DNA of 64,000 nucleotides from Voacanga thouarsii (Eukaryota > Streptophyta > Magnoliopsida > Gentianales > Apocynaceae): NCBI GenBank assembly GCA_026120185.1, contig JANUWF010002278.1, positions 1,518,501 through 1,582,500 of the forward strand. The letters run 5' to 3'. A program made the position numbers and the translations under genes. The notes under the pieces are model-generated. The model worked only from the letters and a program-made list of their open reading frames with translations, was not told the origin of the DNA and ran no database searches. Shown here piece after piece: positions 12,122 to 23,868 of the stretch. The number at the start of each line of letters is the position of its first letter. Within the stretch, counting starts at the first letter, position 1.

Positions 12122-12206
12122 AAGGTTTAGGCAATTATTGATAGTATTCGCTTTATTTCATTAAGATTAAACACTTTTGACTAATCTGGGTTGTTTATGT
12201 TGTAGG

Positions 12207-12551
12207 ATGGTTAGAATAATTAGAACTGCGAGGAAGAGGCAGCAATGGCATCCACCAATCCCTATCTACCCAGAAGACTTTCTAGTGCCACAACCTGCAC
12301 CACAACCTGCACCCCAACCAGTTATACCTTTGGAAGAAAGCAATAATGATGAGGTTCAAATTATTGAACCACCTCCTATACCTATAATAGACTTAATTAC
12401 TGATAGTGAGGATGAGGATATTGAAATGGAGTAAGTCCCAAACCCACCTAGTCCCATGATTGATTTAATTGTTGATAGTGATGCCTTGGGGGAGATAGAC
12501 TATGAATCTCCACCTAGACCTTCCTTTTGTACCCCCACCCAATTGTGTTGA
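12207..12551 (+). pseudogene. Leader ORF / possible gag start, Pro-rich with acidic motifs
   Basis: ATG at 12207 opens a 75-codon frame, stopped by TAA at 12432-12434. The same frame then stays open to TGA at 12549-12551. The product has a basic start (MVRIIRTARKRQQW), a PQPAPQPAPQP repeat (about residues 29-38), and PIIDLITDSEDED (about 59-71). A second PMIDLIVDSD follows the stop. It sits in the normal gag position after the PBS. I do not recognise the family. The ATG context TTGTTTATGTTGTAG just upstream resembles a 3' splice site, so a spliced leader is possible. The first stop is probably a disabling mutation. Sequence from 12552 to 12673 continues without a clear product. Confidence 0.5.
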
Positions 12552-12673
12552 AATTGGGCAGAGTTCTAGGAGACCCAGGAAGGAACCAATGGAATATGGG
12601 TTTGTGAATGGCAGGGATAGACCTTTCTAAGAATACTGGAGGTTGGTTGTGTGATGCTGACATTGAGGATTTT

Positions 12674-14570
12674 TTATAGGGGCTAAATTAGTCATATTTT
12701 TCCTAGTTATTTGAGGTCATTTTGTGATACATTTTGTGAAATAACTAGTCATATTCCTTCCTATTTGATATTTCCCTTATAAAAATGCTTTTCTATAATT
12801 TTATACGAAAAATAGGTAAAAATTGGAACTAATTGTATAATTTTCCAGCACAAGACCAGCACTAGCTCAAGAAGGGGAGTTGGCGCCGGTCTTTCATTGG
12901 GAGGAATAGAGAAAAGCGCAAAAAGAATTGAAGGAACAGAGTAATTGCAATTGAAAATGGAAAGGAAATAGGAGAAAAATGGCTAAGCTTCTGAAGGCTA
13001 TGTCACGGCTAACCAAAAAAAAAAAAAAAACAAAATAAAAGCAACAATTGATCAACGCAAAATTTCGGTGGGGCCAAGGTAGAAAGAGACGTCAACAAAA
13101 ATGGCCAAGTAGAAAACAAAGAAAGGAGAATTGGTTTCGGTGGAATTTTATGGTTTGTGGTCCAATTGAGCTGAGGCAAGGAGAGACGGCTCGGAGAAAC
13201 AGCTTGGTCATCGGTTGCGCAAGAAGAAACAAAGAAAGCTGTAGTGGCTGTGTAGCTCAATTGAGCCGACAGCAAGGAAAAGGAAAGAAATTAGTCTCGG
13301 TGGTGATTCACGGCTTAAATAGGAAGCCAATTCTAGAGAATTTCAATTCAACAAGGAGTGGTCTTCAACACAAAAAGACGAAAGCAAAGTCCAAAATTGA
13401 TGTCCAATTTCTCAATTGATTAAAGTAAAAGGCGGTAGACTATTAATTTTCCTTAGGTTTTTATTTTAGATTTCATTACTCCTTTTTTAGTTTTGGATAG
13501 TTTTTAGTAATTACTTCTTCTTTACTTAGGACTCTTTTAGGAATTTTGTTACCCTATAAATAATGGCTAATTAACCCTAGGAAGAGGGAGGTGCACAATA
13601 TAGAGATTTAGATATATTTTAGAGTGCATCACCAATATCTTCTTAAGAGGAATTCATTCAAATCAAGATGGATTATACAAGAGGGTCTTCAAAGGAAGAA
13701 GAAGAAGGCTTGTCTATGAGTATCTCTTTCTTTCCTTTGTTTTCTTTTTTTTAAACAATGATGTATTAATTGTTTTATTGTAATTTGACATTGTTTTAGA
13801 TATTCATGATTTTTAGAGTTATTCGATCTTTTGATGAATTGATTGTTATTCTTAGTATTTAATTACTTGTGCTCATTACGAGATTAGTTGGTTGGTTTTC
13901 TCCATTAACTTACTGGACCAAAGGGGTAGATTGTAGTTTCAATTTATTAATTTCATATTTTGTTGGCTATTAACTTATTGGACCAAGGGGGTTGATTGCT
14001 TAGAATTGGTAATTGAAGGATAATTGATGTCTTCCGAGACCAAGGGTTCATTGATTAATTTCATATTTTAAATTTGCCGAGACCAAGGGAATTTAATTAA
14101 GATTTTTGTTTAATATGTCTTTTTTGTAAATTGGTTGAGACGAGACCAAGTGATTCTAATTTATTTAGAACGTGGTGATTTCATGGATTGAAAAAAAAAA
14201 GTGAATCTATCTTAATCCTTAATGATGCCAACAGAATAATTAGTTATGATAATGATTAGGTACTGTAAGATCATGTTTGTCTAAACAATAGCTTAAGTTA
14301 CATACTTCTCCATCCTTGACATGTATATATTTTTATTATCTTTTGTTTTATTTTATTTCCTTTTCACTTCATTGAGTCGGTTATATAATGAAAGGAAAGG
14401 GATTAATGTATACTTGTTCCTTGAGGATCGACACTCGTTTGAACCCTATGCTATGTTAATGATGAGTACGTTTGATCATATGTGTAATTTGGGTTAACGT
14501 TTTAATATAAACTTAATTGGCAATGTGCTTAGTTTTTATGTGATTTTTATACCCAAATTTATACACATCA
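12674..14570 (+). mobile_element. Solo LTR, Athila-type, with TSD
   Basis: A 1.9-kb LTR of the same family as those at 23869 and 29794. It begins TTATAGGGGCTAAATTAGTC (the usual first TG is now TT) and ends ACCCAAATTTATACACATCA. The 5-bp duplication ATTTT flanks it at 12669-12673 and 14571-14575. No internal region remains, as expected after recombination between the two LTRs of a full element. It shows the family's repeated GACCAAG motif (13900-14150). An AAG-rich ORF at 13048-13419 inside it has no recognisable product. Confidence 0.85.
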
Positions 14571-14575
14571 ATTTT

Positions 14576-14970
14576 GATAAGGATTAGGGATACTTAGGAA
14601 GTTGTTGTTTATTGCTTTCCATAAACTCTTGTGCTATGGGTACATTCATGTTTAATGTTTTATTTCAAAATTTATGAAATTAAAGAGTACCTTGGTGTAC
14701 TCTAATCTTGAAAATGCAATATGCATGCAAAGCTTACATCTAATTTGCTTTTACTTAAGTCTGAATATGAATGCATGCTCGATTTAAATATTTTAAACTT
14801 GGATGCATAAACTCATTATCTGGGGACATGGTTTAGAAAGGCAGCAAATGGTCGTTCAACAGCATCCAACAGAAGGGTTCCTCAAGCAAAACCCGTGACT
14901 CCGGAATTTAATGCAACATAACTATCATCACCAAATCAATGGAATGAGAATGAACCTAAGTAGTTCGGAG
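14576..14970 (+). pseudogene. gag: gypsy leader and gag N-terminal fragment
   Basis: After about 250 bases without coding signal, an ATG at 14828 and the frame from 14841 give a basic, Ser/Arg-rich start and then SPNQWNENEP. That resembles PNWGDENEPD in the gag of element A. Two TAA/TAG stops interrupt it. Near 14965-14975 it runs into the middle of a gypsy LTR, a non-standard junction that shows deletion or recombination. The fragment is too short to tell whether it belongs to G2 or to another inserted gypsy copy. Confidence 0.55.
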
Positions 14971-16607
14971 CTATACAAACAGTCCCGAACCAGAATTTTT
15001 TTCCAACAAGTTAGCAACATTAACCATGAATTTGAAGCCACCTGTTAGAACATATGAATAGTTGGAACTTCCTTTGTTTTTCAACAAGATGAAGCTGGAA
15101 AACCACCATTAAAAGACCTTCAAATACCCTTAAAATTCAGCTACAAACTCGTGCCAAACAGGACCAAAAATTCTGCACCAAAACCATTTCAATTCTAAGT
15201 GTTTTTGAAGCTTAAATTCCAGAAATTTTCCAGCTTTGTCTCTTCAAGGTTAAAGCCGAAATTCTTCAGCAAACCTCACTAAAATTCGGACCTTGTACAG
15301 CCATGAACTGAACATCTTGGCTTCCCCACCAACCTTGAGTAATAGGACTCCATTATCATACCTAAAAAAGCTCCTATTATCACTCTATCCAAAACTTATT
15401 CAAACTTCAAATTAAATTCCAGATTTTGTTCCATTAAACACTCCTTTAGCTAATTGATAAAACCATAAAATCCACTGTCATTTCATGATCATTTTCAGCC
15501 AGTCTTAAGTCTGAACAACTCTCGATCCTTTGGTTGAAACCTAGCTAATTCAGCCATACACCATTGAAGAACAAGAAACCTTCCAAGAGCAAACACCATT
15601 AACCAATCCTATACCTCAAAAAACTCCACCTTTTTCTCCATTTGAAATTTAAAAAAATCTAAAACCTTTTCTCTCATTCTTGATAATCGAAAACTCCTTC
15701 TACACTAAGCCATTCGGCCATCATAATTCCAGCTACACTCGAAATTCATTTTCTCTCAAACACTCTCAAAAAACACCAAGAACACACACTTCACATCTTC
15801 GAGCCTAAACCAGTTCAAAACACCTCCAATCATTCCCAAACATTCTAGATCATCCATATTCAACCTATATTCTTCATTTCTGCACTTTATAACACCGAAC
15901 CACACAAAGTTGAATTTCCAAATGGATCAAACCAACATTTTTTGTTGAAGACTCAAATAACACCAAAAGGTAAATAAGAACAATCTCCTTGTTCTTCTTC
16001 TTCTATTCAATCTCTATTATCCTTCTTTATTCTCATTCATGTCTCTCTCACACTCTCTCCCTCTCTTGGCTGAAATGTTGATATCAACCATGGGCTATTT
16101 TCGAACCACTAAAAGCCATCAAGCACTCAAGAATCTTCCCCAACCAAGGAGAATCCTTCATCAAACAAGCATCAATCAAGTATTTTTTTTTCTTAATTTC
16201 CTTTTTTAATTGTCAGAATCGAGACTCCTAAATGTTGATAGGTTGATTGAATAAAGTAGGGGTTGAGGATATGTATGTTGGGTGAAGGGGATGGAGTTAG
16301 GACATGAGAATTGGAATGAATGATTATGCCTTATAGATTTTGCTTTTGAATCACTATATTTTCATCATGATTAAAGAGATTTATGGATGTTTTGATGCAT
16401 GTTAGATATTATGCCACAATTGTTGATTAGGCCTTTATGATATTATTTTTCAATAGAGCCATAGATAATATTATGCCTAGTAGAAGATCGTCCATGTTGT
16501 AGTATATGTTGATTCAAGTCTATGTTCATGGATAGATTAACATGTTATTTATTATGTGAGAATATGTTCATAGATCTTCTCTAACAATAGAAAATTATTG
16601 TAAGAAC
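14971..16607 (+). repeat. Gypsy LTR (second copy), first piece
   Basis: Starts inside the LTR at a point matching about 9005 in the G2 5' LTR (CCAGAATTTTTTTCC) and runs to the copia insertion at 16608. It includes the CT-rich tract followed by TTGGCTGAAATG near 16065. It continues at 21832. It is more diverged from the two G2 LTRs than they are from each other, so it probably comes from a separate insertion or older copy. No gene is present. Confidence 0.75.
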
Positions 16608-16959
16608 TGTTATGAATTATTGGAATCTCCATTAATTAGTGGAGGCTCCACTAATTATGGATTTATGTGAATTATTAGAAGATTTTTATGGATGTCCACC
16701 ATTTAGTGGAGACACCATTAATTGAGATTAGTTGAAGATGATGTATGCCATGATGTATTTCACCAATTAGAGCTCTATAAATAGAGATATTCTCTAAGCT
16801 TGTAATACACCATTATTTTGTGAAAGAAAGATTAGTGAAAGAAAGATTAGAGAAAATTGTGAGAGAAAAGAAAGAGAGAAATTCTTGTGCAAAATAGTTA
16901 GAGTTTTATTAGTGTGTAGTGTGAAGATTTTATTCTAACACTACCCTAATTTTATAACA
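16608..16959 (+). repeat. 5' LTR of C1
   Basis: TGTTATGAATTATTGG to TTTTATAACA. It contains a palindromic TATA region and a tandem GTGAAAGAAAGATTA repeat. The first bases of the internal region, CGTTATCAGCACGAG (16960-16974), are the likely primer binding site. They do not match the iMet type used by the other copia elements here. Confidence 0.93.
16776..16783 (+). promoter_or_regulatory. TATA box of C1 LTR
   Basis: TATAAATA sits inside the near-palindrome CTCTATAAATAGAG, about 169 bases into the LTR. The identical element in the 3' LTR is at 21649-21656. Its place and sequence fit the Pol II promoter of a short copia LTR. Confidence 0.7.
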
Positions 16960-17099
16960 CGTTATCAGCACGAGTCTCTACCGTTATTAAAGCCAGAAGA
17001 CAGGTACGCATTTATTGATCTCGCTAAATTCGAATTTGTAGCCCTTGATACTTCTGAAAAAAAAAATTTATATGTCATACAGAAATGCATCTAAATACT

Positions 17100-17600
17100 A
17101 AAAAAAGGAGATCCATATGTCATGTGGATAAAAAGAAAGATTTGACCACCTGAAGATGGTCGTACTACCCACTGCACGGTATGAATGGTTGCACCTGAAG
17201 TTGCAAGATTGTAAAACCGTAAACTCCGTGATGTATAAAACTACATCTTAGTTAAAAATTTTACGGAGAAAAAGTTACTGATGAAGTTATATTGGAGAAG
17301 ACATTCTCCACTTTTCATGTTCTACAGTAATAATATCGAGAAAAAGGGTATCCAAAATTGACAGCTTTAACATGAGTTATTATTGAGAAATCATGAAGCC
17401 AGATGAACTGGCTCAACAGACACTCCGTAAGTGAATGTTGTTGGCTCCAGCGAAGCCATCGTTATAGTCGTAGTTGTGGCGAGTGGCCGTGGTTATGGTC
17501 ATGGACACACTCGATATTTCCCTTATCACGGAGAAATACTGCCACCGAAGTGGAACAGAAAAGATAATAAGAGAAAAAGATATTTCTATTAATAATAAGC
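17100..17600 (+). pseudogene. gag: copia gag of C1, broken
   Basis: Copia-type gag fragments are visible in shifting frames. RFDHLKMVVLP and ARYEWLHLKLQDCKTV (about 17135-17215) match the conserved part of the capsid region in this class, and a Gly/Arg-rich stretch (about 17460-17510) precedes the expected nucleocapsid. Several frameshifts and stops are present, and no clean zinc knuckle is seen. The 230 bases between this and the pol frame at 17833 are AT-rich and non-coding. Confidence 0.6.
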
Positions 17601-17832
17601 ATCACATCTTTTATTCATATCACTAGTGTTCATATGAACTTGAGGATACATGCTTATAGTTGCTCTTTTGTAATTGAGCATTTGATTGGTGATGGAAGTG
17701 TTCAAAATAATTAAAAGTTTACTTTTAATATGTTTCTTTTATATTTTATATTTTTTGCATTGTAATAGTACTTATCGTTTAAGGTTTTTATTATTTGAGT
17801 ATTTACATTTATAAATATTTTATTATGCCAAG

Positions 17833-20800
17833 ATGGCTATTATTCCGCTTACCGGATACACAAATGGCATTGAAGATATATGCCTAATTGATAGTGGAAC
17901 TACACACACCATACTAAAAAATGAGAAATATTTTTCTGATCTCAAAATGGGAGAAATAAATATTTATACAATAAACGGTAGTGCAAATGTAATTGAGGGC
18001 TCCGGAAGAGCTAGTATATTGTTGCCTAAAGGAACAACAATTATTATTGATAAGGCACTATTTTCCTCAAAATCCAGAAGAAATTTATTGAGTTTTAAAG
18101 ATATCCGCAGAAATGGGTATCATGTTGAAACAAATGAGGAAAATGGGATTGAGCATCTTTTTATTACTCAAATGCATTTGGGTAAGAAATCGGTATTAGA
18201 AAAACTGCCGTCTTTTTCTACTGGTCTATATTTTGTAAAAATACGTACAATTGAAATTCATCATCTAGTAAACCAGAAGTTTACTGATCCTATTACTTTT
18301 AGCATTTGGCATGACCGGTTAGGTCATCCGGGATCTACCATGATGAGAAGAATCATTGAGAATACACATGGTCATCCTTTAAAAAATAAAAGGATATTAA
18401 CATCAGAAAAATTCGCATGTACTGCATGTTCCCTAGGAAAATTAATTGTTAAACCATCACCAGTAAAAGTAGGAGCTGAAAGTCCTACATTTCTTGAACG
18501 GATTCACGGAGATATTTGTGGACCTATTGATCCACCATGTGGACCGTTCAAATATTTTATGGTCTTAATTGATGCATCATCCCGATGGTCACATGTATGT
18601 TTATTATCTACTCGCAACCTGGCGTTTGCGAGATTACTTGCTCAAATAATTAAATTACGAGCACAATTTCCGGACCATCACATTAAAAATATCCGTTTGG
18701 ATAATGTTGGTGAATTTTCATCACATGCTTTTGATGCATATTGCATGTCAATTGGGATTAATGTTGAACATCCCGTAGCTCATGTTCACACACGTAATGG
18801 TCTTGCTGAATCTTTGATTAAACGATTACAATTAATTGCTAGACTATTATTAATGAAAACAAATCTCCCAACATCTGCCCGGGGACATACTATTTTACAT
18901 GCTGCAGCACTTGTACGCATAAGACCAGCTAGTTATCATAAATTCTCTCCTTTACAATTGGCTTTTGGGTCGAACCAAATATTGCTCATTTAAGAATTTT
19001 TGGGTGTGTCTGTATATATTCCAATTGCACCAAACCAACGTACAAAGATGGGTCCTCAAAGAAGAAAGGGGATATATGTTGGATATGATTCTCCCTCTAT
19101 TATCGTGTATGTTGAACCCCCGACAGAGATGTATTCACAGACAAGATTTGTCGATTGTCATTTTGATGAATCATTATTCCCTAAATTAGGGGAGAACCCA
19201 AACAAGTATAAAAAGGATCTTGATTGGACAACATCATTAAATTATCTTGATCCGCGCACAAGCGCAAGTGAACTTGAAGTTCAAAAGATAATTCATTTGC
19301 AAAGCATTGCAAATCAAATGCCGTACGCTTTTGTTGACTCCGGAAGAGTTACAAAATCGCATATTCCAACCTATAAATGCTCCTATTCGAATTGAAGTTC
19401 CAAGCAGAACAAAATATTATACATATAGTCGCTGAGTCAAAAACACGCCATAAGCGTGGCCGACCTCTTGGTTCTAAAGATAAAAATCCTCGAAAGAAAA
19501 GAGGATTAAATGATCCGAAGATCATATTGAAGAAAAGAATGATAAAGTCCAAGAGAGAACCGATGACAAAGAACCGAAGTTGATGAAAGTAACACCGAAA
19601 TTTCTATCAATTATACCACTTCCAGTAGAAGTTGGAATCGGATAGAAACTCGTTATTGATAATATATTTGCATACAATATATCTCTTGATGTTACACAGG
19701 ATAATGATGATCCCGAACCAATATCGCTTGATGAATGTCGGCATAGAAAAGATTGGATGCAATGGAAAGATGCGATTCAATCGGAGTTAAATGCACCGGC
19801 AAAACGTGAAGTCTTCGGACTCGCAATTCGAACACCGTAAGGTATAAAACCTGTTGGCTACAAATGGATATTTGTGCGAAAGCGCAATGAAAAGAGTGAA
19901 ATCGTTCGATATAAAGCGCGATTAGTAGCCCAAGGTTTTTCACAAAGACCAGGTATTGATTATGATGAAACTTATTCTCCCGTTGTTGATGCTATTACAC
20001 TCCGATATCTTATCGGTTTAGCAAGACATGAAAAGATAGATATGCGCCTATTAGATGTTGTCACCGCTTACTTGTATGGAAATTTAGAAAATGATGTTTA
20101 CATGAAAATCCTCGAAGGATTTCATATGCCTGAAGCATATAAACATTATCCTCGTGAAAATTACTCCATCAAGTTGCGTAAATCATTATATGGCCTCGAA
20201 GCAACTGGGCGCATGTGGTTCACACGTCTTAGTGAATATTTATTGAAAGCGGGATTTAAAAATGACCAGGTATGTCCATGCGTTTTTATTAAGAAATCTG
20301 GTTCTAAATTTGTGATATTAGCTATATATGTTGATGATATTAATCTTATTGGAACTCCCGAAGAGCTCCAAGAAACAATTGATTATTTAAAAAGAGAATT
20401 CGAAATCAAGGATTTTGGTAAAACCAAATTTTGCCTTGGTTTACAAATTGAACATTTGGAGAGTGGAACATTTATTCATCAATCAACATATACAAAGAAA
20501 AGTGCTAAAAAGATTTTACATGGACAAAGCACATCCATTGAGTATTCCAATGATCGTCCGATCATTAAATGTGGATAAAGATCCTTTCCGACCTCAAGAA
20601 AATGATGAAGAACTCCTTGGTCCTCGAAGTACCATATCTCAAAGGCAATTGGTGCATTGATGTATCTTGCTAATAACACACGGCCCGATATTGCTTTCGC
20701 TGTCAATTTATTAGCAAGATTTAGTTCTTCACCAACACGACGACATTGGAATGGAATTAAACAAGTCCTTCGATATCTCCAAGGTACAATTGATCTCGGA

Positions 20801-21355
20801 TTATTTTATTCAAATAAAACCAAGTCCAACATTGATAGGTTATGCAGATGTCTGGTTATTTATCTGATCCACATAAAGCACGTTCTCAAACGGGCTATCT
20901 ATTTACATGTGGAAATACCGCTATATCATGGCGTTCTACGAAACAATCTATAGCAGCCTACTTCTTCAAATCATGCCGAAATTATAGCCATTCATGAAGC
21001 AAGTCGAGAATGTGTATGGCTAAGATCCATGATTCATTATATCCGAGAAAGTTGTGGATTATCATCAATCAAAGGTATTCCAACTCCTCTTTATGAAGAC
21101 AATGCAGCTTGTATAGCTCAATTACGAGAAGGATATATTAAAGGAGATCGGACAAAACATATTTCACCAAAATTCTTCTTTACTCATGAACTCCAGAAGA
21201 AAGGTGAAATTGATGTGCTACAAATTCGGTCATGTGATAACCTCGCAGATATTTTCACGAAGACTTTACCGACTGCAACATTTGAAAAGTTGAGATATAA
21301 AATCGGTATGCGTCGGTTTAAAGATTTAAAGGAATCATCTCATCGTGGGGAGTAA
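17833..21355 (+). pseudogene. pol: copia pol of C1: protease, integrase, RT, RNase H
   Basis: The first frame, 17833-18993 (386 codons), is open. It holds the aspartic protease motif LIDSGTTHTIL, the integrase zinc region (HDRLGH and CTAC) and integrase residues in HGDICGP, RLDNVGEF and NGLAES. Frame changes near 18990 and 19390 and a TAA at 19839 follow. RT is open at 19874-20578, with the catalytic YVDD near 20330. RNase H is scattered over 20620-21355 with several shifts and ends with YEDNAACIAQL and the KHISPKFFF stretch. The order protease-integrase-RT-RNase H defines Ty1/copia. It cannot give a full polyprotein as it stands. Confidence 0.9.
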
Positions 21356-21469
21356 TAAATGGACATATAGAATAGTGTACTCTTTTTCCTTCACTAGATT
21401 TTTTTTCCCACTGGGTTTTTATCTAGTAAGGTTTTAACGAGGCATATTCTTTATGTAATTGATGGACAT

Positions 21470-21831
21470 CCAAGGGGGAGTGTTATGAATTATTGGAATC
21501 TCCATTAATTAGTGGAGGCTCCACTAATTATGGATTTATGTGAATTATTAGAAGATTTTTATGGATGTCCACCATTTAGTGGAGACACCATTAATTGAGA
21601 TTAGTTGAAGATGATGTATGCCATGATGTATTTCACCAATTAGAGCTCTATAAATAGAGCTATTCTCTAAGCTTGTAATACACCATTATTTTGTGAAAGA
21701 AAGATTAGTGAAAGAAAGATTAGAGAAAATTGTGAGAGAAAAGAAAGAGAGAAATTCTTGTGCAAAATAGTTAGAGTTTTATTAGTGTGTAGTGTGAAGA
21801 TTTTATTCTAACACTACCCTAATTTTATAAC
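21470..21831 (+). repeat. Polypurine tract and 3' LTR of C1
   Basis: CCAAGGGGGAG (21470-21480) directly precedes the LTR TGTTATGAATTATTGG (21481). The LTR matches the 5' copy at all but one position to 21831, where the terminal A is lost. Confidence 0.92.
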
Positions 21832-23654
21832 TATTTTTTTATTAATTCTAGAATTATTTTTACTAATATTATTGTTATTAATTTAATTAGAACTATAATT
21901 CAATTTAATCCATAAAATTCGAAAAACATTAGGTAGGTTTGAAACAGAGTATTATTTAAAATATTATTATTTTATTAGTTAAATAAATAAAATTTTTTAT
22001 TAGAAATAAATAATAAAAATATTGGAATTAATTAATATCAAATGACTTTGTAGACTATATTAATAATATTAGTTAACCTTACTAAAACTTTTATCTATAT
22101 CCATAAATATTATTTATATTAAAGTTTATTTATTAATTAAAAATTAAGTATAATTCATTTATTATTAATTTTAATGGTAATTTATTAACTATTAATTATT
22201 AATTAAAAAATGAAGTATAATTTATTAGTTATAATAATACTATTTAAATATTACTAATTACCAATATTATTTAGGATTTATTATTATTCACTCTTTAACA
22301 CTAATTTTATTTATTAGCAATATTACTCATTATTTATTATTTAAAACTATAACTTATTATTATTTATTTTATAACACCCATTTATTGTAACTTATCAACT
22401 TAGTTTGTTTTCTAAAATACTTTATCAACTAGTATTAAAGCCTAGGACATTACGGTAATGGTTAGTTGTTGATGTGGCTAGTTGAACTAGGAATTGTTTA
22501 TTTAAGGCAAATATGGTTTGAATATTGTCTTATACCTTGTGTTTACCCCAGGTAGGGTTAGGTTGACCTTGGAAGACTTTTGAACTCAAGAAGAGCAAAA
22601 GATTAGTTAAGTTCCTACATGAAACCAATTGAAGACCAAAGTTATCATGGCAAGTCAAACTCAATGTATACGAGTATTTGTACTATAAAGGCAATTATAG
22701 ACATTTTTTCCTTTTCATTTCAGTCAAGCAAACCATTTGAAATTAAACAAACAATTTTACTCAAAACACTAAACTTTTCCTAAAACCCAACATTGGCAAG
22801 AATTTCAGAAACCACAGTTGCTATTTTCAAGTGAATCATTATATGACCTTTCTTCTCCCAAGTGGGACAAACAACATTGAGTACTCAATAAGGGTAGACT
22901 ACTAAGACAAGTCTTTGAAGGGTTAGGGTAAGTCTCTTAGTAGGTGGCCACCTCTGAGGGGTGAGTCCTTCCCGGATAGGATGCCAGTCCTGTAGGTCAT
23001 GCCGGTCCGAGCTAGCATGTTCAGTTAAGTGGACTGTGTGTTTCTGGAGTGGACAACCGGTAAGTTTGAGTGTAGAGATAGATGAGTATCTCACCCAGTA
23101 AGCTGTATACCTACCTTGTGTCAATATTCACAAAGTGTAGCATTCTAATCATTATATTGTCATGATGCACAAAGTTTGGTGCCATGCTATCTCTTTTGAA
23201 TAGTTGTATTTCTTGTGCACATGTATATTTTGGAAAGCAAAACAAAACTCTACAATTGTGAAATTTATTTGAGGCTTGCTGGTATTTTCTATTATGAAAA
23301 TTTCACAACTTGCATACATAAACTATTTTACCTGAAACACTTAAAGCACACACGGGCTTACTGTGATTTATATCTCACCACCTTTTATAACATGTTTTCA
23401 GGTCGATCATGCTGTGAAGGTTATTAACTAGAGAATTGCCTATGTTTTGAAGACTTATTGTTAATTTTTTTTGCTATGTATTTCTTTTGAGAGACAGTAG
23501 TAGACATTTATTCATGTATTGCTTGAGTTGTAATAAGTTTAATTTTAAATTTTTCTTTCATTTATTTTGTATGTCCTAGTTATAAAGACCTTTTGTCCTG
23601 TGGACGGGGCAATATTCCCAGCCCTAATGGGGGCATAGATAGTGGGGTGTTACG
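21832..23654 (+). repeat. Gypsy LTR (second copy), second piece
   Basis: Continues the LTR interrupted by C1: an AT-rich middle (21830-22440), the GGTGGCCACC block (about 22945), and the end GGGGTGTTACG at 23654 (normally TTACA). It joins gag directly with no PBS. The part from 22984 is repeated at 37303-37987. Confidence 0.82.
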
Positions 23655-23868
23655 GCTCGGGTATGGTGGTGAAAATAATAGATCAAGACTAGACTTTGGC
23701 CAACTTTGTGAAGGCATTCAGAGCAGAATATATCCCTTAGTGGATAGTAGAAAAAAAGGAAGATGAGTTCCAAAATCTGAAGCAAAGGATAATGACCGTG
23801 GCTCAGTATGCTGCTCATTTTACCCAGTTGTTAAAGTACTGCAAGGGGCTGGTAGATACAAGTAGAAT
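23655..23868 (+). pseudogene. gag: gypsy gag fragment (duplicated unit 1)
   Basis: GCTCGGGTATGG follows the LTR end. The frame then gives DQDxTLANF, AEYIP, EDEFQNLKQ and AQYAAHFTQL, the capsid stretch also seen at 2270-2490. It is cut by the insertion at 23869. Removing that insertion joins it to AACCTATATCCTGA at 31325, exactly as in the second copy at 38180-38200. Gag is therefore fused to RT by an older deletion. Confidence 0.82.

Larger units (their letters stand above)
16608..21831 (+). mobile_element. Ty1/copia element C1 with near-identical LTRs
   Basis: A 5.2-kb element with 352-bp LTRs, gag and pol in the order protease, integrase, RT, RNase H, and a polypurine tract. It interrupts a gypsy LTR: joining AAGAAC before it to TATTTTTT after it restores a run also seen near 10650 and 54130. 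No right-hand TSD is present. The last A of the 3' LTR and the expected AGAAC are missing, which fits a 6-base deletion between two AAC triplets. The LTRs differ at one visible position (A16787 against C21660), implying a recent insertion, yet pol is badly broken. Confidence 0.92.

Noticed and set aside
12177..12206. ATG at 12177 as the start of the leader ORF
   Set aside because: The ten extra residues come from leader sequence with a probable splice-acceptor-like end at about 12205. ATG 12207 begins the charged, gag-like start.
13048..13419. 123-codon basic ORF as a small gene
   Set aside because: It lies inside an Athila-type solo LTR, and the homologous places in the other two LTRs do not keep the frame.
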